41,541 nucleotides of DNA from Tessaracoccus sp. OH4464_COT-324 (GCF_003932855.1 NZ_RQYZ01000018.1:1-41541); one strand, 5' to 3'; shown: positions 23,924 through 32,428, numbered from the stretch's first letter. Program-made: numbers and translations. The notes: generated by a model from the sequence alone, not told the origin.

Positions 23924-24301
23924 ATGCCTGCGATTGGGAGCCTCGTCCAGCTGATCCTCGAATGCGGCGATCCGCACGAGCTGGCGCGCTTCTGGCAGCA
24001 GATGCTGGATCTCCCGCCGGCGACAGGCGACGACGAGTGGCGGACCCTGGAGTGGGCGCCGGTCGGCAGGCTGTCCTTCCACCGGGTGGCCGACTACGAG
24101 CCACCCACCTGGCCCGGCGGCGGCGGAAGCCAACAGCTGCACTTCGATCTGCTGGTGGATGACTTGGCGCTGGCCTGTGCGAGGGCTGAGGCGGCTGGGG
24201 CGACTGCGCTGACCGAGGTGCTGGATCCCGGGCCGAAGGCGTGGCGCATCTACGCCGACCCAGCCGGTCATCCCTTCTGCCTGGTCTCGGTGCCGGAGTA
24301 G
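23924..24301 (+). CDS. VOC-family (glyoxalase-like) protein
   Basis: A 125-residue VOC protein of the Glyoxalase_6 type: LILECGDPHELARFWQQMLD (10-29) then LHFDLLVDDLALACARAEAA (67-86), ending RIYADPAGHPFCLVSVPE (108-125). This subgroup is very common in actinobacteria and mostly uncharacterised. GGATCGAGGGT precedes the ATG. It lies 62 bases after the N-deacetylase gene and converges on a TetR gene; whether it belongs to the sugar cluster is unclear. Confidence 0.87.
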   Translation: MPAIGSLVQLILECGDPHELARFWQQMLDLPPATGDDEWRTLEWAPVGRLSFHRVADYEPPTWPGGGGSQQLHFDLLVDDLALACARAEAAGATALTEVLDPGPKAWRIYADPAGHPFCLVSVPE

Positions 24302-24353
24302 CTGGGCGGGGTTTCGGCTCTCGCGCGTTGGGGAGGTGGAGCCGGAGCCGGGT

Positions 24354-24917
24354 TCAGGCGCGTCGGGCGAGGAGGCCGTCGAGATATGCGGTGACGATTG
24401 CGGCCTCGTTGCTGGGGGCGGCGCGAAGGATGCGCTGCATCAGCATCCCGTCGACCAGCGACGCAAAGTCGTGGGCGTGCTCTGCGGGATGGGGGATGCC
24501 CAACCGCCGCAGCATGGTGGTGGCCATTGCGATGAACGAGCTCCTTACCTGTGGCCGGGTGACGAGTTCCTTTCGGATTTCTGCGTTGTTGCGACATTCC
24601 AGCAGGAGCACGAGTCGCGCGCTGTGGTCGTCGGCCCGCTGCATGGCCGTGTCGAGACCTGCCACCACCAGCGACGCCACGATCGGTGGTGTCAGTTCCG
24701 CGGGGATGGTTTGTGCCGTGAGCTCGTCGCTGCTGCGCGCGGCAAGGTGTTCCACCACCAGGTTGATCAGGTCGTTTCGGCTGCGGGCGTAATAGGAGGT
24801 CGACCCGTCGGGCAGGCCGAGTTCGCGGTCAATCCCCAGGTGGGTGAACGCACGCACTCCGCGTGCGGCCAGGATCCTGATCCCGGCTTCGGCGATCTCT
24901 GCGCGGCGTTCGGTCAT
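24354..24917 (-). CDS. TetR-family repressor controlling the Rph-like/MFS operon
   Basis: A 187-residue TetR protein: N-terminal helix-turn-helix (about 8-50: AEAGIRILAARGVRAFTHLG, then GLPDGSTSYYARSRNDLINL as the recognition part) and a ligand-binding helical domain. GGAAGGTGGGC precedes the ATG at 24917. It is divergent from the dikinase-like gene, and the 97 bases between them contain two copies of a CTCTACG palindrome, the arrangement expected for an autoregulated repressor of the adjoining resistance-type genes. Ligand unknown. Confidence 0.9.
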   Translation of the reverse strand: MTERRAEIAEAGIRILAARGVRAFTHLGIDRELGLPDGSTSYYARSRNDLINLVVEHLAARSSDELTAQTIPAELTPPIVASLVVAGLDTAMQRADDHSARLVLLLECRNNAEIRKELVTRPQVRSSFIAMATTMLRRLGIPHPAEHAHDFASLVDGMLMQRILRAAPSNEAAIVTAYLDGLLARRA

Positions 24918-24950
24918 GCCCACCTTCCTTTCGGATACGGCCACCTCCGT

Positions 24951-24966
24951 CTCTACGAGCATAGAG
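24951..24966. promoter_or_regulatory. TetR operator, copy 1
   Basis: CTCTACG-AG-CATAGAG, an inverted repeat of 7+2+7 with one mismatch, near-identical to copy 2 at 24980. Centres are 29 bases apart. Situated just upstream of the TetR start codon region. Confidence 0.75.
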
Positions 24967-24979
24967 TATCCTGAAAGAG

Positions 24980-24995
24980 CTCTACGACCGTAGAG
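24980..24995. promoter_or_regulatory. TetR operator, copy 2
   Basis: CTCTACG-AC-CGTAGAG, a perfect 7+2+7 inverted repeat, 20 bases before the start codon of the dikinase-like gene. With copy 1 it covers the divergent promoter region; between the copies lies TATCCTGAA, which may hold a -10 element. Confidence 0.8.
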
Positions 24996-25014
24996 GATTG
25001 GCGAGGTGAGTTCG

Positions 25015-27453
25015 ATGATCCTATGGCTCGACGATGTGGCTGCCTGTGACGGTGAACTGGTAGGTGGCAAAGGCGCAAACCTCGGTGAGTGCGTTCGGGC
25101 AGGCCTGCCGGTGCCGCCCGGTTTCTGTGTGAGCACCGAGGCCTATCGCGAGGCGACTGAAGGAATTGGTCGCCTCCTAGCGGCCGAAGCCGCGCGGGGC
25201 GATGCCGCCACAGCCCGGGCGCGAATCCTGGAACTCCCGTTTCCCGATTCGGTACGCTCGGCGATCAGCAGAGCCTACGCCCGGCTGGGCGAGCCGCCGG
25301 TGGCTGTGCGGTCCTCCGCAACAGCAGAGGATCTGGCGGAGGCGAGTTTTGCGGGCCAGCAGGATACCTACCTGGGCGTGGTCGGTGTTGAGGCGGTACT
25401 GGATGCGGTACGGAGATGCTGGGCCTCGCTATGGACCGACCGAGCCGTGGCGTACCGCCGTCAGCGAGGCGTGCCCGACGAAGGCCTCGCGCTGGCCGTG
25501 GTGGTACAGGAGATGGTGGCGGCTGATGTTTCCGGGGTGTTATTTACTCGTGATCCCGTCACCGGCGATGGCGGGTCGCTGTTGGTCAGCTCCTCCTATG
25601 GTTTGGGGGAGTCCGTGGTCGCGGCGCTGGTCACCCCAGACATGTTCACGCTTTCACGCGATCCCGTAGCGGTAGTGGCCAGGGAAATTGGCTCAAAGCG
25701 GACTCGGATAGACCAGAAACCTGAAGGTGGGACGAAGACCACCGAGGTGTCGAAGGCCGACCAATCCAGGCAAAGCCTTACCGAAGCCGAGTTGCTGCGG
25801 CTCGCGGATCTCGGTGAACGAATCGAAACCCACTACGGCGCTGGTCAAGATATCGAGTGGGCTTTCGCTGACGAGAGGCTGTATTTGCTCCAGGCGCGTC
25901 CGATCACCACCAAAGCCACGACGGTGGAGGGCCATTCCCCGGTCAAAAACCGCGTTGAGCGCGTGCTGCGCGACGATCTGATTGAGCACTTTCCTGCTCC
26001 CTTCCCGTTGGACCTGCACGCCGTGCATCAGGTCCAGGGAGCGATCCAGGACTTGATGACCGCGGCGGGGTTCCGCGCAGCCCCTGCCGCGAAACTACTC
26101 GTGGGGGACGACGACGGGATCATCCGCATCATCAGCGCCGCGCCGCGTCTTACCCCAACTGTTCTCACGCGCCTTCCCCGCCTATTCTTCGCAGGGATGC
26201 GCCACGACCCTTTGGCCTGGCCCGAAGAAGAGATGTCGTGGTGCCGGAACCTTGATCAGCTGAAGGTCAGAGTCCGTGAACTGGGTTCTGCACAGGACGA
26301 GGCGGTCCTGGACGTCGTTCGTGACGCCGTCGGGCAGGTCGCGGCCATCACCTCGGACAGGTTCGTCAAGTACAACGCCCCGATGATTGTCAACCGCTTC
26401 TTGGCATTTCTGCTCATCAAGGTGTCGCGCTCCAGGCAGCCGACCACGCCTGAGGATCTTTTCGCCGGTGTGCCTTACAAAACCGCCGACATCACGGCAG
26501 CAATCATCGCCCTTGCCGAGGCGGCCCGCGACGACGGTGTCGCCGAGACGATCGTCTCGGCTCCGCAAGGCGCTGTCAGACGGGCGCTCGCGGCTGAGCC
26601 TGCTGGCCGGGGATTCCAAACCCGGGTGGCAGGTTTCCTCGCCGCACATGGTGCCCGTACCGCGCGACTATATTTGCCGTTTTCGAACCGTTCCTGGCGT
26701 GAAGATCCCGAAGCCCTTTATGCCCTCTTGGCGGTCACGCTTAAGGGGGTACCGCTGGAACAGGACCACGCCGTCGACCCCGTGGGTGTTACGGAGCGGC
26801 GACTGCCCCGGTTCCTGCGCGGCCTATGGCGCACCAATGCCGCCCGGTTCCGTGCCCGCCACGTGGGACGCGAGGCGACGGTGTACCTGATCGAAGAGTT
26901 TTTCTGCGCCGCCCGTGCCGCCATGGACGAGGCCGCTCGTCGCATGGTCAGCCGACGTCAGTTGGACGATCCCAGCGACATTCGTTTCCTGTACTTCCCT
27001 GAGGTTGAGCAAGCTCTCCAAGGCAGCCGGCGGCAGCTCCGGCCGGTCGTGCTGCGGCGCCGGCTGAAGCGCGGCACCGCCGAAGCGATTTGGTGGGATC
27101 GCGGCCGCCCCGTCGACGACGCCAGCACATTGCGTGGGTTGCCGGCCAGCGCGGGGCGCGCCACCGGCATCGCGCGCGTGATTCGTTCCCCCGAAGAGTT
27201 CCATCGGCTCCAAGTCGGCGATGTTCTGGTCTGTCCTTATACCGATCCGACGTGGACGCCGCTGTTCGCGCTGGCCGCGGCGGTGGTTGCAGACTCGGGA
27301 GGGCCGTTGTCCCACGCCGCGATCGTCGCCCGCGAATACGGCATCCCGGCGGTGCTCGGCACCGGAAACGCCACTAGCCTGCCCGACGGCGTAACTCTTC
27401 TCGTGGATGGGGGCAACGGGACCGCCACCCTGATTGATCAGCCCACGTCATGA
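25015..27453 (+). CDS. PEP-synthase-like dikinase, rifampin phosphotransferase (Rph)-type
   Basis: An 812-residue three-part dikinase: PPDK_N ATP-grasp domain (about 1-300; GGKGANLGE, RSSATAEDLAEASFAGQQDT, SGVLFTRDPVTGD, LYLLQARPITT), a long substrate-type middle domain (about 330-700) and a swivelling His domain (GLPASAGRATG, then GGPLSHAAIVAREYGIPAVLG with His767). In PEP synthase the order places the His domain centrally; here it is C-terminal with no PEP-binding barrel, as in rifampin phosphotransferase (about 870 residues), which moves ATP phosphate to the antibiotic. The actual substrate is unknown. ATG at 25015 follows GAGGTGA. TetR operators precede it and an MFS exporter gene overlaps its end, supporting a drug or toxin response role. 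Confidence 0.82.
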   Translation: MILWLDDVAACDGELVGGKGANLGECVRAGLPVPPGFCVSTEAYREATEGIGRLLAAEAARGDAATARARILELPFPDSVRSAISRAYARLGEPPVAVRSSATAEDLAEASFAGQQDTYLGVVGVEAVLDAVRRCWASLWTDRAVAYRRQRGVPDEGLALAVVVQEMVAADVSGVLFTRDPVTGDGGSLLVSSSYGLGESVVAALVTPDMFTLSRDPVAVVAREIGSKRTRIDQKPEGGTKTTEVSKADQSRQSLTEAELLRLADLGERIETHYGAGQDIEWAFADERLYLLQARPITTKATTVEGHSPVKNRVERVLRDDLIEHFPAPFPLDLHAVHQVQGAIQDLMTAAGFRAAPAAKLLVGDDDGIIRIISAAPRLTPTVLTRLPRLFFAGMRHDPLAWPEEEMSWCRNLDQLKVRVRELGSAQDEAVLDVVRDAVGQVAAITSDRFVKYNAPMIVNRFLAFLLIKVSRSRQPTTPEDLFAGVPYKTADITAAIIALAEAARDDGVAETIVSAPQGAVRRALAAEPAGRGFQTRVAGFLAAHGARTARLYLPFSNRSWREDPEALYALLAVTLKGVPLEQDHAVDPVGVTERRLPRFLRGLWRTNAARFRARHVGREATVYLIEEFFCAARAAMDEAARRMVSRRQLDDPSDIRFLYFPEVEQALQGSRRQLRPVVLRRRLKRGTAEAIWWDRGRPVDDASTLRGLPASAGRATGIARVIRSPEEFHRLQVGDVLVCPYTDPTWTPLFALAAAVVADSGGPLSHAAIVAREYGIPAVLGTGNATSLPDGVTLLVDGGNGTATLIDQPTS

Positions 27454-28613
27454 AAGCGGGGGCAGACGGCTGGGGAAGCGCCCGCAAAGGGCTGTGCGTC
27501 CTCACGGTGCTGCTTTCCACCGTCGCGTCCAGCCTGATGCAGACCTTCCTCACCGTCAGCCTGCCCACTGCGGCTACCGAGCTCGACGCCGTGTCCTGGT
27601 ATGGCTGGATCGCCGGCGTCTACTTAGCCACAGCAACCCTCTTCATCCCGCCTTGGGCAATCTTCTCCGACCGGCTCGGCCCCCGCATCATCCACGTGGC
27701 AGGCATGACCACTTGGGCGCTGGGAACCTGGGCGGTCTCCCTATCCGGTTCCATCACCTGGCTCCTCGGGGCTCGTGCGATACAGGGGGCCGGGGCCGCC
27801 GCGGTCGTTCCCGCCGGATTCGCTGCTATCACCGCTGTCTACCCCGACCGGTACGGGCGGCTCGTTGGCCTGATGGGGGGCGTTCAAGCCAGCGTCATCC
27901 TTGCGGGAGGGCCACTCGGCGGCTGGCTGGGCGCCTATCTCGGCTGGAGAGATTCCCTCAAGATAGTGGCTGCCGTGGCCGCCCTCCCGGCCCTGCTTGG
28001 CTGGTTCGCTCTTCCCCGGATCGCCCAGCAGCCAGCCGCGGCTCAGCCGACGAGGCTCCTGAAATCGCCCACGATACAGCACGCGGTCGCCCAGACCATG
28101 CTGCTGGCCGCTATCGCTTTCGGGGTATCCACATATCTGCCGTTGCTGCTCCAACACCGGTTCCACCTCGATCTGGCCCACACCGCGGTGCTGGCTACGC
28201 CCACACTGATCGGCGTCGCCGCCGGTTCCGTCATCGGCGGTGTGCTGTCTGAGCGGCGCGACGTCGCCAGCGTCTCCTGGCTCGTCGTCGTGGCTGGCCT
28301 GCTGCTCGCTTGCACTCCCTTCGCGACGGCTGCCACCAGCGGCAGCGCGATCGCCTCCGCTGGGGTCGGGATGGGTCTGCCTGCCCAACTCGCCCTCGTC
28401 GAGCGAGCCGCCACCAAAGCGCACGCATCCAAAGCAGCCGGCATCATCCAGGGGGCACGCAACATCGGTGGGGCGCTCGGTGTTGCCCTGCTCGGAATCC
28501 CGCTTCAGTTTGGTGCTGCCTCTGAGCTGGGGGCAAAGTGTGCGTTCGCCAGCATGCTGGGGCTCGCGGCCATCTGCTTGACCAGCACTGCGCTGGGGGT
28601 GCGTCGAGCGTAA
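27450..28613 (+). CDS. MFS transporter, probable drug exporter
   Basis: A 387-residue major facilitator protein with about 12 hydrophobic helices. The N-terminal helix ends in SLPTAATELDAVSWYGWIAG, typical of multidrug exporters of the DHA type, and the loop between helices 2 and 3 holds FSDRLGPRII, the MFS signature (G-x-x-x-D-R-x-G). The motif-C-like segment GGPLGGWLGAYLGWR (about 152-166), characteristic of exporters, follows helix 5. The ATG overlaps the dikinase stop by 4 bases, so modification and export of one compound are probably co-produced. Confidence 0.9.
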   Translation: MKAGADGWGSARKGLCVLTVLLSTVASSLMQTFLTVSLPTAATELDAVSWYGWIAGVYLATATLFIPPWAIFSDRLGPRIIHVAGMTTWALGTWAVSLSGSITWLLGARAIQGAGAAAVVPAGFAAITAVYPDRYGRLVGLMGGVQASVILAGGPLGGWLGAYLGWRDSLKIVAAVAALPALLGWFALPRIAQQPAAAQPTRLLKSPTIQHAVAQTMLLAAIAFGVSTYLPLLLQHRFHLDLAHTAVLATPTLIGVAAGSVIGGVLSERRDVASVSWLVVVAGLLLACTPFATAATSGSAIASAGVGMGLPAQLALVERAATKAHASKAAGIIQGARNIGGALGVALLGIPLQFGAASELGAKCAFASMLGLAAICLTSTALGVRRA

Positions 28614-28643
28614 TCGCAGAGGTCCGCTGCTGCTCCGGCCCGC

Positions 28644-28672
28644 AGCACCCGGCCGGCGAGGCCCGGGGTGCT
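28644..28672 (+). terminator. Possible terminator after the MFS gene
   Basis: AGCACCC (28644-28650) pairs with GGGTGCT (28666-28672), with further imperfect G-C pairing inside. It lies 30 bases after the MFS stop and before the GNAT gene. No T run follows, so function is uncertain. Confidence 0.4.
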
Positions 28673-28692
28673 TGAGGTAGTAGGATCCGGGA

Positions 28693-29163
28693 ATGGAATA
28701 CCGTCCGCTTCGCCCCGACGAGACCGGCCTGCTGGAGCTGGCGACCCTTGGCAACATGAACTGGTGCGGGGAGCGGATGAGCCTCGACGAGGTCCTGAGC
28801 CTGCCCGACTGCGCCCACTACACCCGGATCGTGCCCGAAAGGGGCGACTTCGGCGTCGTGGCGGAAGACGGCGACGCGGTGGGGGTCGCCTGGGCGGTGT
28901 TTCTCCCGGAAACCGATGCCGGCTACGGGTTTATCGACGAAGCGACTCCGGAGCTCAGCCTGTGGGTGGCCGAGCCCAACCGGGGTAGAGGGGTGGGGCG
29001 GGCACTGCTGCGCAGCCTGCTCGACGAGGCCAGGGCGCGCGGGATCGCCCGGGTGAGCCTTTCCGTCGAGGAGGGCAACTATGCCAAACGGCTCTACCTC
29101 AGCGAGGGGTTCGCCGACGTGCCCGGGCGGGAGAGCGGCGGCGTCATGTTGTGCACCCTCTGA
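28693..29163 (+). CDS. GNAT-family N-acetyltransferase
   Basis: A 156-residue acetyltransferase. The acetyl-CoA pyrophosphate loop NRGRGVGRALLRSLL (about 97-111) and the following helix and strand (GIARVSLSVEEGNYAKRLY, then SEGFADV) are standard GNAT elements; the family usually moves an acetyl group to an amine of a small molecule or protein. AGGATCCGGGA stands before the ATG. It is separated from the MFS gene by 79 bases including a possible terminator, so it may be independent of that operon. Substrate unknown. Confidence 0.88.
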   Translation: MEYRPLRPDETGLLELATLGNMNWCGERMSLDEVLSLPDCAHYTRIVPERGDFGVVAEDGDAVGVAWAVFLPETDAGYGFIDEATPELSLWVAEPNRGRGVGRALLRSLLDEARARGIARVSLSVEEGNYAKRLYLSEGFADVPGRESGGVMLCTL

Positions 29164-29250
29164 GGGCTGCGAAGCGGGTGCGGGCGGCCGGGGGGACCGC
29201 TGCGGAAACGGTCGGCGAGTCGGCATCCCGACGGCGTGCGGGCGAGTCCG

Positions 29251-29841
29251 TCAACCCGCCGACTCCGCTGGCCGACCCGTCGTCGGAATGAGGGCCTGTA
29301 CGAGCTGCTCCGCGATCGCCTCGTCGGCGACGTGTGGCCTCTCCAGCGTGATGCGGTCGAGGGAGATGCCGACCAGGAGGGAGCCGAGGAGGTCGATGCT
29401 TTCCTTGGGCAGTTCGATTCCGGCGGCCCGGATGAATCGACCGGCGGCCTCCAGGCTGGCGGAGCGAACCTCGCCCATGATCGCGCGGAGCCGGTCGCTG
29501 CGCAGGGACGCCAGGATGAGTTCGAAGCGGGCGACGTACAGGTCACGGTTTGTGGTCTCCGAGTCGGCGATGAGCGCCGCGAGCGCGTCGATCAGGCCGG
29601 CACGATTCCGGCCAACCGGTTCGGCGATTCGCTGCACGTAGGCCGTGTGGCGATTGCGAACCGTCTCCGCGGCGACTTCGAGCAGCGCGGAGCGCGTCCG
29701 GAAGTACCGAGAGGTAGTACCGACGGGCACCTGCGCCTCTGCGTCGACAGCCCGATGGGTGAGGCCGTGCGCGCCGTCGCGGGCTAGGACTCGGATCACG
29801 GCATCGGCAAGCACTTCGCGACGATTGGTTTGGCGGGGCAT
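29251..29841 (-). CDS. TetR-family repressor next to an alpha/beta hydrolase
   Basis: A 196-residue TetR protein. DNA-binding domain at about residues 5-52 (ADAVIRVLARDGAHGLTHRA followed by VPVGTTSRYFRTRSALLEVA as helix-turn-helix). The C-terminal domain resembles the TetR_C_6/RutR-like helical bundles without identifying residues. GACAGGAGGAGGAAACG precedes the ATG. It is divergent from the hydrolase gene with a near-perfect palindrome in the 74 bases between them, so it most likely regulates itself and the hydrolase. Confidence 0.9.
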   Translation of the reverse strand: MPRQTNRREVLADAVIRVLARDGAHGLTHRAVDAEAQVPVGTTSRYFRTRSALLEVAAETVRNRHTAYVQRIAEPVGRNRAGLIDALAALIADSETTNRDLYVARFELILASLRSDRLRAIMGEVRSASLEAAGRFIRAAGIELPKESIDLLGSLLVGISLDRITLERPHVADEAIAEQLVQALIPTTGRPAESAG

Positions 29842-29860
29842 CGGCGTTTCCTCCTCCTGT

Positions 29861-29890
29861 CGCTGCGATAGTAGTGCTACTATTGTAGCG
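29861..29890. promoter_or_regulatory. TetR operator between repressor and hydrolase genes
   Basis: ATAGTAG-TG-CTACTAT is a perfect 7+2+7 inverted repeat (29867-29882), extended on both sides to CGCT...AGCG so that 12 of 14 positions per arm match over 29861-29890. It occupies the centre of the divergent promoter region and overlaps TACTATTGTAG, which may include a -10. Confidence 0.8.
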
Positions 29891-29915
29891 AAACCTTTGA
29901 CGCGGGGAGGCGGAC

Positions 29916-31145
29916 ATGAGTAGGCAGGACGCTTTGCTCAAACGGCAATCATCGCGCATCAAGTTCAAGAACGAGGACATGGACTTCGCCCTCAGCTGGG
30001 TGCTCGGCATCGGCCAGATCATCGGAATGGGCCCGGGCGAAGTGCTCGCCACCGCGTCCACCATCAGAGACGGCGACCCCCGGAGCTGGCGGGCGGCATT
30101 CCAGCGCCAGGGCGACCACCTGAGCCAGCTTGCCGACACCTTCGACCGCGAGGGGAATCCGGAAGCCGCTGGGCACTGCGCCTTCGGCGCGACGTACGCG
30201 CGGCGAGCGTCGCTACACTTCGCGGACCCGGCGTCGTCGACCTGGAACTCGACCGTCGCCGCGATGGAACGCGAGTTTGAGCGCGGCGCCACCCGCTGGT
30301 CCATCCCCGTTCGTGCAGTGAGCGTGCCATTCGAGGGACACTCGTTGCCCGGATACTACCTGGAATCGACCGAGCGGTCGCGGCCGACGCTGCTGGTGAT
30401 CGGGGGAGGGGACACGTTTAGGGAAGACCTCTTCTACTTTGGCGGATACCCGGGCTGGCAGCGCGGATACAACGTCCTCCTCGTGGATCTGCCGGGCCAG
30501 GGCAACACACCCGCCTCGGGGCTGACCTTTCGCGCCGACGCGGCCGAGCCGATCAGTGCCTGCCTGGACTGGCTGGCGGCCAATTCGCGATTCGACAGCA
30601 GCCAGATCGCGGTCCAGGGACTCAGCGGGGGTGGCTACCTCACCGCGCAGGCGGTCGCCGTCGACCCGCGAATCAACGCGTGGATTGCGAGCACCCCAAT
30701 CACTGACGTAGGGCTGGTATTCGAACGGGAGATGGGCGCTGCGTTGCGTACACCCGGTTGGCTGATCGACTTTGCGGCAGGGATCATCGGGAAAGTCAGC
30801 GACCTCCGGAACGTCGTACAGAAGAAATACGCTTGGCAGTTCGGTTCGTCGAGCCTCGCGGAGGTGGCCCGTCGCGTGCGGGCCGAGGCACCCGTCGTCG
30901 CGCCCGGGTCGATCGACTGCCCCGCGCTGTTCCTGCTCGGCGACGGCGAAGCGGCCGAGCTCAAGAGGCAGACGACCGCCCTCGCCTCGGCGATGCGGGC
31001 AGCGGGGCATGACGTCACCGTGCGTCGATTCTGCCGGGAGGAGGGGGACGCGCACTGCCAAGTCAACAACCTGAGGCTCGCGCACCTCGTCATGTTTGAT
31101 TGGCTCGACCGGGTATTCGGGGTCCCGACGGGCGGCGAAGACTGA
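29916..31145 (+). CDS. Alpha/beta hydrolase, FrsA/DUF1100-like
   Basis: A 409-residue hydrolase with a helical N-terminal part (about 1-140) and an alpha/beta hydrolase core. Oxyanion segment TLLVIGGGDTFREDLFYFGG (about 151-170), nucleophile elbow VQGLSGGGYL (Ser237), likely acid in LLGDGEA and catalytic His in EEGDAHCQVNN near the C-terminus. The size and helical front resemble the FrsA-like esterase group that includes some C-C bond hydrolases for aromatic substrates. GGGGAGGCGG precedes the ATG. Regulated by the divergent TetR through the palindrome at 29861. Substrate not predictable. Confidence 0.88.
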   Translation: MSRQDALLKRQSSRIKFKNEDMDFALSWVLGIGQIIGMGPGEVLATASTIRDGDPRSWRAAFQRQGDHLSQLADTFDREGNPEAAGHCAFGATYARRASLHFADPASSTWNSTVAAMEREFERGATRWSIPVRAVSVPFEGHSLPGYYLESTERSRPTLLVIGGGDTFREDLFYFGGYPGWQRGYNVLLVDLPGQGNTPASGLTFRADAAEPISACLDWLAANSRFDSSQIAVQGLSGGGYLTAQAVAVDPRINAWIASTPITDVGLVFEREMGAALRTPGWLIDFAAGIIGKVSDLRNVVQKKYAWQFGSSSLAEVARRVRAEAPVVAPGSIDCPALFLLGDGEAAELKRQTTALASAMRAAGHDVTVRRFCREEGDAHCQVNNLRLAHLVMFDWLDRVFGVPTGGED

Positions 31146-31158
31146 CGCCTATCTGTGA

Positions 31159-31332
31159 AGCTGGGGAGAACCCGCTGAGCTTCGCGAGGCCCTAGCGGTT
31201 GCCGTGCAGCTGGCGGCCGTCCAACCCCTCTTCGCGTGGTCCCGGATCCTCGGCCCCGACGCAGCGCTGCGCTACGCGAGGTATATCCGTCCCCTGTGGC
31301 AGGAGATCGGACGCGAGCCGAGGACCCCCTGA
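31159..31332 (+). pseudogene. Start-less coding remnant downstream of the hydrolase gene
   Basis: One frame bounded by stops reads like a protein end: ELREALAVAVQLAAVQPLFA, then WSRILGPDAALRYARYI and RPLWQEIGREP before TGA at 31330. The composition is amphipathic-helical and protein-like, but there is no ATG; a GTG at 31204 would give only 42 residues with no ribosome site. Probably the C-terminal remnant of a lost gene; family not recognised. From 31333 to 31547 I see no gene, only two GC hairpins at 31396-31436. Confidence 0.35.
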
Positions 31333-31547
31333 AGCGGGAATGCTCATCGGTCGTCGCGGTTCACGACGGCGCGAATCCTCTTGGCGTCACCGGCCGGGAC
31401 GCGGCGGTTCTCCGCCGTCCCTCGCGCGACGCGAGGGGCGTCGATCCGGCGACCACCTCGTCGAACGGGCCATGGCTTCCGACGGGCGCGGAGACCCGGC
31501 GTGCCTACGCCGGTGTGGCGGGCCGAGCAGCGAACCGCCCGCTCCGG

Positions 31548-31970
31548 CTAGGAGGTTCGTTTCCGTGCCCGGGCCTGGAGCACCTCCCGGAGCACGAAAG
31601 TAGCGTTCAGTGCCCTAGGGAACCCGCAGTACACGACAGCGTGGAGCATGGCCTCGGTGATCTCCTCAAGGGTTATGCCCACGTTGAGCGCCGCGCCGAT
31701 GTGCACCTTGAGCTGCGGCTCGCACCCGCCCAACGCCGTCAGAATGCCGAGGGTCACCAGCTGCCTGCTGCGGGGATCCAGGCCCGGACGGCCGTAGACG
31801 TCGCCGAACGCAAACGCGGCGACGTGATGACCGAGCGCAGGGCTGATATCCGCCAGCGCTTCGATGACAGCCTCGCCCTGCTGGCCATCGATGCGAGAGA
31901 GGACGTCTAGGCCGTGGAGTCTGCGGGAGATGTTCTCTGGGGTATTGATGTCGTGCTGGGCGGCGGTCAT
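31548..31970 (-). CDS. Carboxymuconolactone decarboxylase-family protein
   Basis: A 140-residue CMD/AhpD-superfamily protein: RSRQLVTLGILTALGGCEPQ (about 67-86), LKVHIGAALNVGITLEEITE (87-106) and MLHAVVYCGFPRALNATF. It has the HIGAALN.G.T.EEI core of 4-carboxymuconolactone decarboxylases but no CxxC pair, so it is not an AhpD peroxidase reductant. ATG overlaps the MerR stop by 4 bases. Members fused to or coupled with MerR regulators often respond to electrophiles or aldehydes; the substrate is unknown. Confidence 0.88.
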   Translation of the reverse strand: MTAAQHDINTPENISRRLHGLDVLSRIDGQQGEAVIEALADISPALGHHVAAFAFGDVYGRPGLDPRSRQLVTLGILTALGGCEPQLKVHIGAALNVGITLEEITEAMLHAVVYCGFPRALNATFVLREVLQARARKRTS

Positions 31971-32428
31971 GGCAGAGGTCCTTCTACGTAGGCGGCGATC
32001 TTGTACTCGGTGGCGGCCAAAGAGAGTTGGAGCTGGGCGATCTGGCGGCGCAACGCGTCACGGTGGCTCAACAGAAGGTCAACTCGTTCCGACACGGTCT
32101 CCGGCCCGGAATCAACCAGCTCGATGTAGCGTTTCAGTTCCGCAATCGACATGCCCGAGGCCCGCATGCGCGTGATGAAGACCAGACGTCGCACGGACGC
32201 CGCGTCGTATCGGCGATGCCCTGCACGGTCACGAGCCACGGTGAGCAGGCCGATGCGTTCGTAGTAGCGCAGGGAGTGCGGACTAACGCGAAGGTGGGCC
32301 GCCGTCGTGGTGATATCCCAACTGGTGGAGCGGTCGTCGTGCACGAGGTCTTGAAGAGCTTCGACGCTGACGCCGCCCGGCGGATCAACGGCGAGCCGCA
32401 GCGCATGGGCAAGTCTCTCGGCATCCAT
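31967..32428 (-). CDS. MerR-family regulator
   Basis: A 153-residue MerR protein. After a 36-residue extension comes the winged helix HLRVSPHSLRYYERIGLLTV (about 45-64), HRRYDAASVRRLVFI and the dimerisation coiled coil to the end. No cysteine is present, so it is not a thiol- or metal-type sensor; it resembles the electrophile-responsive or unclassified group that activates a neighbouring enzyme gene. It is translationally coupled to the CMD gene. The start is uncertain: ATG at 32428 lacks a ribosome site and the extension is unusual. Confidence 0.85.
   Translation of the reverse strand: MDAERLAHALRLAVDPPGGVSVEALQDLVHDDRSTSWDITTTAAHLRVSPHSLRYYERIGLLTVARDRAGHRRYDAASVRRLVFITRMRASGMSIAELKRYIELVDSGPETVSERVDLLLSHRDALRRQIAQLQLSLAATEYKIAAYVEGPLP

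Noticed and set aside
24918-25014. Rifamycin-associated element (RAE) before the Rph-like gene
   Set aside because: I looked for the 19-bp GC-rich dyad associated with rph genes and found only the TetR palindromes.
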